A stretch of DNA of 64,000 bases from CAIVVT01 sp963838205 (GCA_963838205.1 CAWIQF010000001.1:248001-312000); one strand, 5' to 3'. Numbered from the stretch's first letter, positions 18,078-27,343 are shown. Translations and numbers: made by a program. Notes: generated from the sequence alone by a model not told the origin.

Positions 18078-18780
18078 AAAACCGTCATCGGATCGCAAAA
18101 AAGCTTTGACTCGCGGGGCGATATAGCGCATGCTGGTTTCGGTTCCAAGAGGTTCACGGAATCAGCGAGCCAAGCGGAACGACGCAGATCCTGGATCGAT
18201 GATCCGTTAGCGGGCAGCAAACAAGCAGGAAGCTAGCGGGGAGAGAAGGGAAAACGGTCGTCACTGTTGGGTAAGCTTTCGGAGCGCTCAGCTGGCCGGG
18301 CACTTTGATCCCGAGGGGCGAAAATCCCGGAGGGGAGTGACGGTTGGATTGAAAGCGTTTCGGGACGGTCGAGGCGGGCAAGGCAACGGGTCCTGTTCGT
18401 AGATCTACCCCAGGCGGAAACGCTCAGGGGAGGGAGAATAGGGCGGACCGGGCCGGGCAAGCCGAGGCCGGGGAAGCGAAGATCGAGGGCAGGAGCTCTG
18501 ACCCCTCCAAGGCGGTCCGGTGACGGATGCGGTCTCTGAGGGAAAGCGAAAGTCCCGATCGAGTTTCCGGTTTCGCGGGGCTGAAGACGCCGCCCGTGCC
18601 GAGCTTTGAAGCGCAGCGTGCAAATCGCGCCGCGGGGAGCAAAGCACAAGGAGGCGTGGAAAGTTTCGAGCCACGCTCAGGCCGAGCATGCCGGCTGGAG
18701 AGCAAGCTGTGAACGCGGGTCACTTGGAACCATAATTTTTAGGCGCGGGCTGCCACAGCGGTCCGCGCCTTTTGCGTTTT
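18078..18780 (+). ncRNA. Candidate large structured non-coding RNA
   Basis: About 700 bases with no plausible protein, bounded by a TATAAT promoter and an intrinsic terminator. Many complementary pairs occur in order: GGATC/GATCC around 18193-18205, CCGTTAGC/GCTAGCGG at 18205-18240 (one G-U), CGTCACT/AGTGACG enclosing 18260-18341, CCCC/GGGG around a GCG-GAAA-CGC tetraloop near 18408-18430, CGGACCG/CGGTCCG enclosing 18444-18519, and GCGTGG/CCACGC near 18653-18676. Several loops are of GNRA type. I searched by eye for tmRNA, RNase P, SRP and 6S hallmarks and did not find them. Identity unknown; a large Acidobacteria-specific RNA or a diverged known class is possible. Confidence 0.55.
18742..18780 (+). 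terminator. Intrinsic terminator of the candidate RNA
   Basis: GGCGCGG (18742-18748) pairs with CCGCGCC (18763-18769), with an inner GCTG/CAGC pairing, followed by TTTTGCGTTTT. Confidence 0.7.
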
Positions 18781-18882
18781 CGGGATGCCCGTGGGTCACA
18801 CGCTTCGGGGAAAGTCCCCATACTCTTCAGAAGCTACTGCGCGCCTGGAGGCGGCGATGACACACCGGCGCAACGAAGCCGG

Positions 18883-21800
18883 TCACCCCCGTCGGGTCAC
18901 GCGCAGGCCTTGCTTGGCAATCTCACTTTCGCAAACGGCAGCGCCGGTTCCGGCGTTGTATTCGCGGAGGAACGCGTGCAAGTCCTGTCGGGCGGCCGGG
19001 CTTCGCGCCAGCAGGATCAAGAATCCGCCGCCGCCCGCGCCCGCCAACTTCGCGCCGCGAATGAAGGGGCGGACCGCCGCGAGCAGAGCATTCAATAGCG
19101 CATTGGTCGTGTTCGGATCCAGAATCTGATTCAGTTCCCAGTGGCGATCGAGCAGGGCGCCCAGATGGTCCCATTCCCCCTCTTGCATGGCATAAGCCAT
19201 CTCAGTGGCCAGCGTCTTAATGCTGTGCAGAACCTGGAGGCACGCGGTTTCCCGCGCCAGATAGCGGCCGACGACCTGCCGCAGCAAATCGCGCGCCACG
19301 CGCCGCACGCCGGTGTAATAGAGGAGCAGAAGACTCTCGAACTCCGCCTCGCGCCCGGGCATCCAGGAAACTGGCTGGACGCGCAGCCGCTGCTCCAATC
19401 CCGGGCCGGTGAGCAGCAGCTTCGCGCCTGGAAAGATGCCTCCAGCCTGGTCCTGCCAGCCGCCGCCGGTGGTCATCATCTGTTCCAACCGCAGCACCTG
19501 TTCACTCAGTCCCTGGTTGTCCGGAGGGGTGTCCATCATCTCCGCCAGCGCTCGCAGGATGGTGGCGGCAAGAATGCTGCTGGTGCCCAACCCGGAACCC
19601 ATCGGCAGGTTGACGGTGGTTCGGATTTCAATGCCACCGCCGGCGCGCTCAAGAATGGCCGCGAGCGTGGTCGCCGGTTCGAACAGACCGGTCATTCGCA
19701 ATGCCGTTCTGGGGATCGAGAATGGATCGCCTGGGCTAGGTGGGCGAAGAATCTCCTCGCAGGTGCGGTACTCGGCGGTCAATCCGTCTCCGTCCGACAC
19801 GCACCGTACCAGTGGCTCGCGCAGTTTTCGCACGCTGGTCTGAATGGGATAGCTGCCATTCAGTAACACGGCAATGTTCAGAACAGTCCCACCCCAGTCG
19901 ATGCAGAATGGCGGCGTATCGGACCAGCCGCCCCCCAGGTCAATTCGCGCGGGGCCTTCAACCGTGACCGTTGCATACTGCCAGGGCGTGGTGCAGCGGG
20001 GCGCAGGTCCGGTGTTGCCGGCGACCACAGCCTGTTCCACGAGTCGAAAGGCAGCCCGGTGCGATTCAGCGGCTTCCTGGGCCAGACCGGCCTGCGCGAA
20101 GAAAAGGCTGGAAGCAAAATAGCGGCTGGCCGCCTCGGTCGGAGCGCTCGCTTCCAGATCCGTGGCCCGCAGGCGCAGCGCGGTCCCCGTTTTCGCCAGG
20201 GGACCGATTCCCGGCGCATTGGCCAGCAGCGGCCGGATGTCGGCGCCGGACTCTACCAGTGACAGCGCCAACATACGCCAGTTGGCCTGCAAGCGGCGGG
20301 AGCGCGCGGTTTCGAGCGCGGTCGCATCCGCCCACTGGGCGCTGGTGGCGAACGAGAGGCGCTCGGATTCTCTCCAGCGCTGAGCCGAGTATTCAATCGG
20401 GAACTGCAGCAGCCACTGCGCGCACGCCCAAGCCTCGTCCACAGTACCCAGCGGGAACAAACGGGCATTCCACAAGCTCCGCTCGCTCTCCGGCACGCCG
20501 GGCCAGGCGGCGTCAGAATCCAGGCCGAGAGTGCGCAGCGCCTCGAGAATCGGGCGGCCGAGCCAGGTGGCCTTCCCTGCGGTCACCGTTGCCTTCGGAT
20601 CATCCTCCACTCCGTAGACCCGCAACACCACGCCCCTCCGCCCATCGGGCAGCGCCACCGGGAGCTGATGAATAACGGTGTTCGCCGGCACTTCCAGCGG
20701 ACCACGGATGCCTTCCAGTCCGTGCAGCACCGCGCCGGATTCCGCATGCACCGGGCTTTCGAGGTGGCACTCGATCACTACGCTTCCGGGACCTAAATCG
20801 GCTCCGCCGGAGAGGACGCTATCGATCACCACGCCGGCTGACCGCACCCCGGGTTGGCGGGTGAGGCCCAGTCGCTGCTGCACCGCGCACAACCGCGAGA
20901 AGCCAGTGCCGCCGGTCATCAGTTCGCGGAACAGGATGGTCGTGCCCACGTGCGTAAAATCGCCCGACACCACGGAACAGGAGAACGGCAAGCCGCTCAG
21001 TTCGTCGGCCAGCGCATGCAGTGCCGGAGCATCCTGGGGACGCGGTTTCCACTGGCCGGTGAGCGCCATGGTGAAGTGCTGGTAGAGGTCGATCACGGGC
21101 GGCGCGCCGCTCGCCGCATCTAGGATGCCGTTTCCCAGCACCAGTCGCCCATCCACTTCGCTTACGCCGGCCAGACGGGTGAGCCGGGCCGCGGCTTCCG
21201 GAGCGAAACGGAGCAAACCAGTATCCAGCGCGACCTGGTCGCCGCCCAGCAATCCGCCGGCGGCCCGCAACTCGGACCAGGACGGTTTCTGCAGAAAGGC
21301 GTAGATGCGCCCTTGTTCGTCGGTGACATACACTCCGTGCCGCGCGCCGGTTTCGGCCGGCTGGAGCATGGCCACGCCGGTCACGCCCGGCCGCCTCCAA
21401 TCGACCGCGGCCGCATCGAATGTCAGCATGACATCGCCGGAGCCGATCAACAGCCCCGACGGGAAGTGCTCGGCCCAGGCGGTCGAAAGCGCCAGGGTCT
21501 CGTCAAACACGGTACTCGGTTCGCCCCACGGAGTGACCACCGGCACCGCGCTGAAAAGTTTTCCGGACAGCGAGTATTGCGGCAGCCTGCGCGAATCGCC
21601 GCCGCAGTGAATCAACAACACGCGCTGCTCCGACCACCAGTCGATGAGCTTGACCCCGGCGAGTGGGGAGCTCGTGTGGAACAGCGATTGCCTGGCCAGC
21701 TCCCGCAAGGCGTTCAGAGTCGCCGCGCCGCTCCCGATGCGGCGATCGGCCAGATCCGGCACGACCAGGTAACGGACGCCCGCCGGCAATTTGCCGGTCT

Positions 21801-21969
21801 CCTGGCGGTGTCGCAGCTCCCACTCGTAGTGGTCGGCTTGCCGCCGCGAACTGGCGGTCAGGATTACGGCCGTCCACCAATTTGGCGCGGAGTTCGTCTC
21901 TGCAACTCGCGCCGCGTAAAGCAGGCGCGCTTGTTGGGCGATGTCGGCGAGATTGCCGTCCAGGTTCAT
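18883..21969 (-). CDS. fkp: Bifunctional L-fucokinase / GDP-L-fucose pyrophosphorylase
   Basis: 1028 residues, the size of Bacteroides Fkp. The N-terminal half is a nucleotidyltransferase with left-handed beta-helix (LADRRIGSGAATLNAL, LIHCGGDSRRLPQYS, LIGSGDVMLTFDA). The C-terminal 350 residues are a GHMP kinase with RIDLGGGWSDTPPFC, ATP loop LPMGSGLGTSSILAA and GAKLAGAGGGGFLIL. Together they turn fucose into fucose-1-phosphate and GDP-fucose, the salvage route for fucosylated surface glycans. Close relatives act on D-glycero-heptose or related sugars, so sugar identity is not certain. It stands alone, with no fucose catabolic genes beside it. Confidence 0.85.
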   Translation of the reverse strand: MNLDGNLADIAQQARLLYAARVAETNSAPNWWTAVILTASSRRQADHYEWELRHRQETGKLPAGVRYLVVPDLADRRIGSGAATLNALRELARQSLFHTSSPLAGVKLIDWWSEQRVLLIHCGGDSRRLPQYSLSGKLFSAVPVVTPWGEPSTVFDETLALSTAWAEHFPSGLLIGSGDVMLTFDAAAVDWRRPGVTGVAMLQPAETGARHGVYVTDEQGRIYAFLQKPSWSELRAAGGLLGGDQVALDTGLLRFAPEAAARLTRLAGVSEVDGRLVLGNGILDAASGAPPVIDLYQHFTMALTGQWKPRPQDAPALHALADELSGLPFSCSVVSGDFTHVGTTILFRELMTGGTGFSRLCAVQQRLGLTRQPGVRSAGVVIDSVLSGGADLGPGSVVIECHLESPVHAESGAVLHGLEGIRGPLEVPANTVIHQLPVALPDGRRGVVLRVYGVEDDPKATVTAGKATWLGRPILEALRTLGLDSDAAWPGVPESERSLWNARLFPLGTVDEAWACAQWLLQFPIEYSAQRWRESERLSFATSAQWADATALETARSRRLQANWRMLALSLVESGADIRPLLANAPGIGPLAKTGTALRLRATDLEASAPTEAASRYFASSLFFAQAGLAQEAAESHRAAFRLVEQAVVAGNTGPAPRCTTPWQYATVTVEGPARIDLGGGWSDTPPFCIDWGGTVLNIAVLLNGSYPIQTSVRKLREPLVRCVSDGDGLTAEYRTCEEILRPPSPGDPFSIPRTALRMTGLFEPATTLAAILERAGGGIEIRTTVNLPMGSGLGTSSILAATILRALAEMMDTPPDNQGLSEQVLRLEQMMTTGGGWQDQAGGIFPGAKLLLTGPGLEQRLRVQPVSWMPGREAEFESLLLLYYTGVRRVARDLLRQVVGRYLARETACLQVLHSIKTLATEMAYAMQEGEWDHLGALLDRHWELNQILDPNTTNALLNALLAAVRPFIRGAKLAGAGGGGFLILLARSPAARQDLHAFLREYNAGTGAAVCESEIAKQGLRVTRRG

Positions 21970-22045
21970 TGGCGTCGTATGCGCGTCGCGCGCAGATCGG
22001 TGTGAACAATCATATCTCGCGGGCTGGCGATGGCCGGCGGGGCAT

Positions 22046-22930
22046 TTAACGCGGTTCCAGTTTTCTCACGATCGCCACGCCCAGGAAAATGATCAGCATA
22101 GCGATGGTCTCGCGCAGACCAAACGGCTCACGGAAGAGCAGCCAGCCGAGGAAGACGGCGACGACGGGGTTGATGTAGTTGTAAAGCGAAACCAGGGCCA
22201 CCGGCAGCCGGTCCATGGCCAGCACGTACGCGCTGTAGCCGACAATCGAGCCGAAAATCACCAGATACGCGAGCGCGCCAACCCCGCGCGCCGACCAATG
22301 AATCCGGCCGCCGGCGAGCAGTGCCAAAGGGGCGCAGGCCAGTCCCGCCGCCAACTGCTGCACCGCGCCGGCGACGATCGGGTGCGCGCGGGCCGGCATG
22401 CGCCGCTGAAACAACGAGCCAAGATTCCAACCCAGCATGCCTAGCTGAAGGATCAGAAAACCTTTCAGCATGCTCCCATGGAGGCCGCCCTCAAACGCGC
22501 CGGGACCGACCAGCAGCGCCGCGCCGGCCAGCCCGGCGAGGAGACCGAGCCAGGTCGCCGGCCGCACATGCTCCCGCGGCGGCAGGGTCGCATTGAGGCC
22601 CAGCAGCCAGAAGGGCGACAAGCTGAGCACCAGCGCGGCCAGCCCGCTGGGAATCCACGTTTCGGCGTAGACCAGAGCGCCATTGCCAATGCCGAGAACC
22701 AGCAGGCCGTTGAACGCGGTGCGGCGCAATTCAGCGCCCGATGGCAGGGGGATGCGCGCGGCAATGACACCGCCGAGCATCAATCCCCCCGAGAGGATGT
22801 AGCGCAACGACAGGAGCAGCATGGGCGGGAACGACTCCAGCGACATGCGAATCCCCGCGTAGGTCGTGCCCCAAAAGAAACACACGGCGATGAGGGCCGC
22901 GTAGGCCCAAAAATGCGGATGACGCCTCAA
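22046..22930 (-). CDS. EamA-family (DMT) transporter
   Basis: 294 residues forming about ten membrane helices in two EamA halves. WGTTYAGIRMSLESFPPMLLL starts the first half and GSIVGYSAYVLAMDRLPVALV with YNYINPVVAVFLGWLLF marks the second; these are the usual signatures of drug/metabolite exporters such as RhaT or YdcZ-like proteins. Substrate unknown. The start is TTG at 22930, with TACGCT 6 bases upstream. It is divergent from the pfkB-type kinase, whose start lies only 32 bases away and is also TTG. Confidence 0.85.
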   Translation of the reverse strand: MRRHPHFWAYAALIAVCFFWGTTYAGIRMSLESFPPMLLLSLRYILSGGLMLGGVIAARIPLPSGAELRRTAFNGLLVLGIGNGALVYAETWIPSGLAALVLSLSPFWLLGLNATLPPREHVRPATWLGLLAGLAGAALLVGPGAFEGGLHGSMLKGFLILQLGMLGWNLGSLFQRRMPARAHPIVAGAVQQLAAGLACAPLALLAGGRIHWSARGVGALAYLVIFGSIVGYSAYVLAMDRLPVALVSLYNYINPVVAVFLGWLLFREPFGLRETIAMLIIFLGVAIVRKLEPR

Positions 22931-22962
22931 GCGTCCAGCGTAGCATCCGATACAATGACGGT

Positions 22963-23895
22963 TTGATCGTTACACTCACCGTTAACCCCGCCATCGACCG
23001 CAATGTCACGGTCGATCGGCTGGTGTTTGAAGACCGGGCCTACATTCTGGCCTCGCACGAGTCGGCGGGCGGCCGCGGGATCAACGCCTCGTCGGTGCTG
23101 CGCAGCTTTGGCGCCGACACACTCGCCATCGCCACCTGCGGCGGCCGGTCCGGGCGTCTGCTGGAGGAGTTCCTGACGCGCGGCCACTTCCCGTTCTCGC
23201 TGGTCCGGGTGAGGCACGAGATCCGCACCAATATCACGGTCGCCGACCGGCAGGGTCTGGCGATCAAGCTGAATGAAAAGGGGCCATCGCTCGCGGCCAC
23301 TGAAATCGCCCGGCTTGAGAAGACGGTCCGCGGCAGCTTGCAGGGGGCGGCGTGGCTGATGCTCTGCGGAAGCTTGCCGCCGGGCGTCCCGGCCGACTTC
23401 TATGCGCGGCTGATCCACTTCGCCCACAAGCGCAAGGTCCAGGTATTAGTGGATACCGACGGCGAGGCGCTGGAAGCGGCGCTGGGCGAGAAGCCTTTCG
23501 CCGTCAAGCCGAACCTGCAGGAAGCCGAGCGGCTGCTGAGCCGCGCGCTCATCACGCGCAGCCACTTCTTCGAAGCGGCCGAGCGGATTCGCGCCATGGG
23601 CGCACAGAGCGTGGTGCTTTCGTTGGGCGCACGCGGCGCGCTGGCATCGGATAGCGACGGCCACGCCCTCGAGGTCGTTCCGCCGCGCGTGGATGCACTG
23701 TGTCCGATTGGCGCCGGCGATGCGCTCGCCGCCGCCTTTGTGTGGTCCTTGAGCCAGGGTCGCGATTTCGCCGAAGCGGTGCGCTGGGGCGTGGCGGCGG
23801 GAACGGCGTCGGCCCGTCTGCCTGGAGTCAGCTTCGCTTCTCTCGAACAGACGCGCGAGGTTTACGCCCGCGTCGAGATCCGCCACATCCCCTGA
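22963..23895 (+). CDS. PfkB-family hexose-phosphate kinase (1-phosphofructokinase type)
   Basis: 310 residues from TTG 22963. TVNPAIDRNVTVDRL opening, GGRGINASSVLRSFG substrate motif, LCGSLPPGVP and the C-terminal GAGDALAAAF with the catalytic Asp place it in the FruK/LacC branch, which phosphorylates fructose-1-phosphate or tagatose-6-phosphate. No fructose PTS is visible, so it may act on an internal phosphosugar. TACAAT is 6 bases before the TTG and there is no ribosome site, so the message is probably leaderless. Confidence 0.85.
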   Translation: MIVTLTVNPAIDRNVTVDRLVFEDRAYILASHESAGGRGINASSVLRSFGADTLAIATCGGRSGRLLEEFLTRGHFPFSLVRVRHEIRTNITVADRQGLAIKLNEKGPSLAATEIARLEKTVRGSLQGAAWLMLCGSLPPGVPADFYARLIHFAHKRKVQVLVDTDGEALEAALGEKPFAVKPNLQEAERLLSRALITRSHFFEAAERIRAMGAQSVVLSLGARGALASDSDGHALEVVPPRVDALCPIGAGDALAAAFVWSLSQGRDFAEAVRWGVAAGTASARLPGVSFASLEQTREVYARVEIRHIP

Positions 23896-23953
23896 GCGGC
23901 CACGGTCGAGCTTTCGGCCGCGCGCGCCTGATCGCCGCAACGGAACTGTCCGC

Positions 23954-24643
23954 TCAGTCGTATTTCTCGTAGATCAGTTGCTGTCGCGTCAAGCCTGTGC
24001 GTTTGAGGATTTCGCGCACGTCGTCCACCATCGCTCTCAGGCCGCAGATGTAGACGTCCACATCGAGACGGCCTTCCAGAGCCTCTGCGAGGTGCTGCTG
24101 GACCCAACCCGTGCGCCCATGCCAACCGGCGTCCGGGCGCGTGATGCTCGGTATGAGACGGAAGCCCGGCCGCGTCCGCTCGAGTTGGTCGAATTCGACG
24201 CTGTAAACCAATCCCTCCCGATAGCGCGCGCCGTAGAGCAGCGTGATCGCGCTCGCGCTGCGCACGATCGGCGGCCATTGCAGATAGGACCGAAACGGTG
24301 CGATGCCCGTTCCGGTGGCAACGAAGATCGAATCGCGGAACGGCGTTCGGGGCACGAAGTAGCCTAACGGTCCCTGCAGCTCAATCGTGTCTCCCGGTTG
24401 CATTTCAAATAACCACGGAGAGAAAATGCCATCCTTTACGCGATTCAGGCACAGCTCGAAGTGGCTGCCGGCCGGGGCGGAAGCGATCGAATAGGCCCGC
24501 GTCACGCTCCTCCCGAGAATGTCCTGGGAGAAAGAAACGAATTGGCCGGGCGTGAAATCCAAGCGCTCCGAGGTGGGGACGTCGAAGACGAAATGACGCA
24601 CCTCGGGGCCGATTTCGCGGGATTTGATGAGCCGGGCGCGCAT
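23954..24643 (-). CDS. Ferredoxin-NADP reductase-like flavoprotein
   Basis: 229 residues from ATG 24643, preceded by GGAGAGATGAC. The FAD domain has TRAYSIASAP (RxYS motif) and FSPWLFEMQPGDTIEL. The nucleotide domain has the GTGIAPFRSYLQ phosphate loop, CGLRAMVDDV and a C-terminal YEKYD. This is the fold of bacterial ferredoxin/flavodoxin-NADP+ reductases and reductase subunits of oxygenases; no iron-sulfur domain is attached. The partner is unknown. The gene for the Cys-rich protein lies immediately upstream, 17 bases away. Confidence 0.85.
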   Translation of the reverse strand: MRARLIKSREIGPEVRHFVFDVPTSERLDFTPGQFVSFSQDILGRSVTRAYSIASAPAGSHFELCLNRVKDGIFSPWLFEMQPGDTIELQGPLGYFVPRTPFRDSIFVATGTGIAPFRSYLQWPPIVRSASAITLLYGARYREGLVYSVEFDQLERTRPGFRLIPSITRPDAGWHGRTGWVQQHLAEALEGRLDVDVYICGLRAMVDDVREILKRTGLTRQQLIYEKYD

Positions 24644-24660
24644 GTCATCTCTCCGCGGAA

Positions 24661-25309
24661 TCAACCCGTGGTGACGATGCCGCTCGGGCTCTCGGCCGGA
24701 TCGGGCGGCGGCAGGAGCGCGTACAGCGACTCGGTGAAGGCCCGGCCTTTGCGGCGGCCGTTACTGCGCTGGTATTCCATTCTCTGCCAGAACACCAGCA
24801 CCCCGAGAATGTCCTTGTCGCGAATGCTGTGGGAGGCGGAGCGCTTGGCCACGTCCTCCCGGAACTGTTGCAGGCCGTGCGTGAACCGGTCGGCAGCCTG
24901 CGCGGCGATGGCGTTGGCCGGACGGGATTCGTAGATCAGGCCGGAGTCGGCTGTCTTGTATGTCGTGACCAGAGCTTCCAGCGCGTCTCGCAGATCGAGA
25001 TCGACGGTCCCCGGCGTTTCCACCGCCGCCACCAGCAGCAACCGTCCGAGAACGATCGTCAATTGCTGGTGCTCGTTCATGAACCGGTCGGACAGACTCG
25101 ATTTCCGGATTGGGCAGGGTCTTTGGATCGAGCGGCGGCAGTTTCTCGTGACGCCGTGCATCGCGCAGGTATTCGCACTCCAGCGGACAGTCTATGGTCT
25201 GCTCGCGGCCGGTCCCGCAGCACACCGCGCAGATCTCTTCGTTCAGCGCGGGGCACCGTCGCCGCGCTGGCCGCGAATCGCAAACAGCACACAGATTTTT
25301 CTCGCCCAT
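24661..25309 (-). pseudogene. Cys-rich zinc-binding-like protein, broken by a +1 frameshift
   Basis: The N-terminus MGEKNLCAVCDSRPARRRC, continuing with EEICAVCCGTGREQTIDCPL and ECEYLRDARRHEKLPP, has Cys pairs suited to bind zinc. Near 25090 an extra G in a GG pair (CC on the coding strand) shifts the frame; the helical second half then continues as DRFMNEHQQLTIVLGRL to the stop at 24661. The 649-base span is one base more than 216 codons, giving 215 residues when corrected. No function is known to me; it resembles conserved acidobacterial proteins of unknown role. It may be cotranscribed with the FNR-like reductase. Confidence 0.65.
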
Positions 25310-25346
25310 GTTCCCCTTTTGACGCTGCTATCGTACCATCCGATTG

Positions 25347-25505
25347 ATGAAGTGTATTGATTTCTATCTTAAGGTGGAAGTGGATCTGACTGGCGACGAG
25401 AGTCCCCAGAAAGTCGCCGAGGAACTCTGCCGGATGTTGCGCAAGCTGTACTCGGTCCGCAAGGCCGAATTGTCTCACCTGGTCGAGCACAACGCCGAGA
25501 ACTGA
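25347..25505 (+). CDS. Conserved-looking 52-residue protein
   Basis: Starts MKCIDFYLKVEVDL and ends AELSHLVEHNAEN. It has a beta-strand followed by a helix (SPQKVAEELCRMLRKLY), clean codon use and TACCAT 7 bases before the ATG, like other start sites in the window. It sits divergently beside the Cys-rich protein gene and just before the convergent dGTPase. Function unknown; nothing like a known toxin or antitoxin motif. Confidence 0.6.
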   Translation: MKCIDFYLKVEVDLTGDESPQKVAEELCRMLRKLYSVRKAELSHLVEHNAEN

Positions 25506-25526
25506 ATCCGCGGGCGGCAGCGCTGG

Positions 25527-26642
25527 TCAGTCCAGCAACCTGCTCGCGGCTCGCCGGCAAAATTCATCGGTCATGCCGGCAATGTAATCGCACACCACGT
25601 TCTGCAACGGGAGTTGCTCCAACCGTGTCCGGTGTTGCGCGGGCAATTCTCCGGGGTGCGAATACAGGAATTCGAACAGCCGGCCAATCGTCGCCGTCGC
25701 CTGCGCCCGCTCTTGCACCAGCAGCGGTGCGGTATAAACGCGCTCCGTCAAAAATCGTTTCAACCCGCTGCCGGTGTCCCGCGCCGCCGCCGCCAGGCCG
25801 GCCAGCCGGACCGGGTGGCGCCGCACTTCGTCCAGCGTCCGGACCCCGCTCTCCAGCACCGCCTGCCGCGTCCCTTCGATCAGGCCGGAGACCAGGAGAT
25901 TGATCAAGCGGCGCAAAACCTCCTGGAATTGCAGCCCCTGCTCCGCCGCGGGAAACTGATTCCGGATTTCTTCGAGCAGCGCACCGTAATGCGGAACCGC
26001 TCCGGCGATGTCGTCCAGTTGGAAAAACTCCGCGGAATAGGCATCGTCGAGATCGGCCGCGTTGTACGCGATTTCGTCCGCCAGATCGATCAGTTGGGCT
26101 TCCAGCGGCGGACGCAGCCCGGCCAGGTACTCGTCGAACTCGGGCATCTCGCCGGCCTCGAAATCCCGCGAGTGTTTCACGATGCCCTCCCGCACTTCGA
26201 AGGTGAGGTTCAGGCCCGGGAAGCGGGCGTATCGTTGTTCGAATCGCTCCACAATGTGGAGCGCGTGGAGATTGTGGTTGAAGCGATCGCCGAAGCGCTC
26301 CATCTGCCGATTCAGCTCCTCCTCGCCGGAGTGGGCGAAGGGCGGATGCCCGATGTCGTGGGCCAGCGCCAGCGCTTCCGTGAAATCCTCGTCCAGCGAC
26401 AGACAGACCGCTACCGTGCGCGCAATTTGGGCGACTTCGATGGTATGTGTCAGACGATTGCGGAAGTGGTCCGAGACTGGCTCGCCGAAAACCTGCGTCT
26501 TGCCTTCCAGACGGCGGAAAGCGCGGGCGTGTACGATGCGATCGCGGTCTCGCTGAAACTCGGTTCGGTATGGATGAGGGGGCTCCGGATAGCGCCGGCC
26601 CCGCAATTCCTGAACCGGAAATCGAAGCTCGGGTGCGGTCAC
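25527..26642 (-). CDS. dgt: dGTP triphosphohydrolase-like HD protein
   Basis: 371 residues of the deoxyguanosinetriphosphatase family. HARAFRRLEGKTQVF, FRNRLTHTIEVAQIARTVA (first metal His), ALAHDIGHPPFAHSGEE (HD pair) and the IDLADEIAYNAADLDDAY segment form the HD metal site and conserved core. The enzyme hydrolyses dNTPs to nucleoside and triphosphate, regulating dNTP pools. Its ATG overlaps the stop of the YfgM-like gene (ATGA), so the two are translationally coupled. Confidence 0.9.
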   Translation of the reverse strand: MTAPELRFPVQELRGRRYPEPPHPYRTEFQRDRDRIVHARAFRRLEGKTQVFGEPVSDHFRNRLTHTIEVAQIARTVAVCLSLDEDFTEALALAHDIGHPPFAHSGEEELNRQMERFGDRFNHNLHALHIVERFEQRYARFPGLNLTFEVREGIVKHSRDFEAGEMPEFDEYLAGLRPPLEAQLIDLADEIAYNAADLDDAYSAEFFQLDDIAGAVPHYGALLEEIRNQFPAAEQGLQFQEVLRRLINLLVSGLIEGTRQAVLESGVRTLDEVRRHPVRLAGLAAAARDTGSGLKRFLTERVYTAPLLVQERAQATATIGRLFEFLYSHPGELPAQHRTRLEQLPLQNVVCDYIAGMTDEFCRRAASRLLD

Positions 26643-27343
26643 TTGCTGGTTGAACTGATCTCGGTCATCAATCCAGTGGCAATGCGGCCCGCGGTTGTGT
26701 CCGGCGCATGCAGCAACGGATCGATCAATTTGCGGACTTCGGCCGGCTTCGTCTTAGAGTACAGACGGGCCAGCGAGATCGTGGCCTGATCCTTCGAAAC
26801 CATCGCCGTCGGATGCTCAATCAGCTCCTTGAGCAGTTTCTCGGCATCGGCGGGCTTGCCTTTAGCGGAGTAAACCTCGGCCAGAGCCAGTTTCGCCAGC
26901 GCTCCATACTCCTTGCCGGCATCGTCCACTGCCAGCTTGAAGTAGCGTTCGGCATCGTCTAACTTGCCTTGATCGGCCGCCCTGATACCCAGCAGGTAAT
27001 CGCCGACGCCCGCTTCTTTCGATCCGGAGTGCTTTGCCTCAAGCTCGACCAGGCTCTTCGCCAGGGCTTTGTCCTTGCTATCGGCATTAGCGAAGGAATA
27101 CTCTCCCGGAACACCGCCGACCGGTGAGGTCCAAATGCGCATCACTCGCGTGAGATCGGCTTGCCGTACTTCCTTCCGGTTATGCCAGAACCAGTAAATG
27201 CCGGCGCCAATGAGGACCACCGCGACGGCGGCGACGCTGTAGCGGATGACCTGCGCCCGATGCGCTTCGACGTTTTCAACGATCTGGCCGACCTGCTCGA
27301 CGAACTGGTCGGACTTCAACTCATGCCGGGTAATGCGATCCAC
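26639..27343 (-). CDS. YfgM-like membrane-anchored TPR protein
   Basis: 234 residues from GTG 27343, chosen because GGAG stands 9 bases upstream; the open frame extends further but not plausibly. A cytoplasmic N-terminus is followed by one membrane helix (VIRYSVAAVAVVLIGAGIYW), then a periplasmic TPR-like region (GDYLLGIRAADQGKLDDAER, YGALAKLALAEVYSAKGKP). This is the build of the ancillary SecYEG subunit YfgM, which hands exported proteins to periplasmic chaperones. Function inferred from architecture. Confidence 0.75.
   Translation of the reverse strand: MDRITRHELKSDQFVEQVGQIVENVEAHRAQVIRYSVAAVAVVLIGAGIYWFWHNRKEVRQADLTRVMRIWTSPVGGVPGEYSFANADSKDKALAKSLVELEAKHSGSKEAGVGDYLLGIRAADQGKLDDAERYFKLAVDDAGKEYGALAKLALAEVYSAKGKPADAEKLLKELIEHPTAMVSKDQATISLARLYSKTKPAEVRKLIDPLLHAPDTTAGRIATGLMTEISSTSK

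Noticed and set aside
18078..18780. tmRNA, RNase P, SRP or 6S RNA in the large gene-free block
   Set aside because: No tRNA-like CCA end, no GAGGAAAGTCC or ACAGAA motif of RNase P, no GGAAG SRP loop and too long for 6S.
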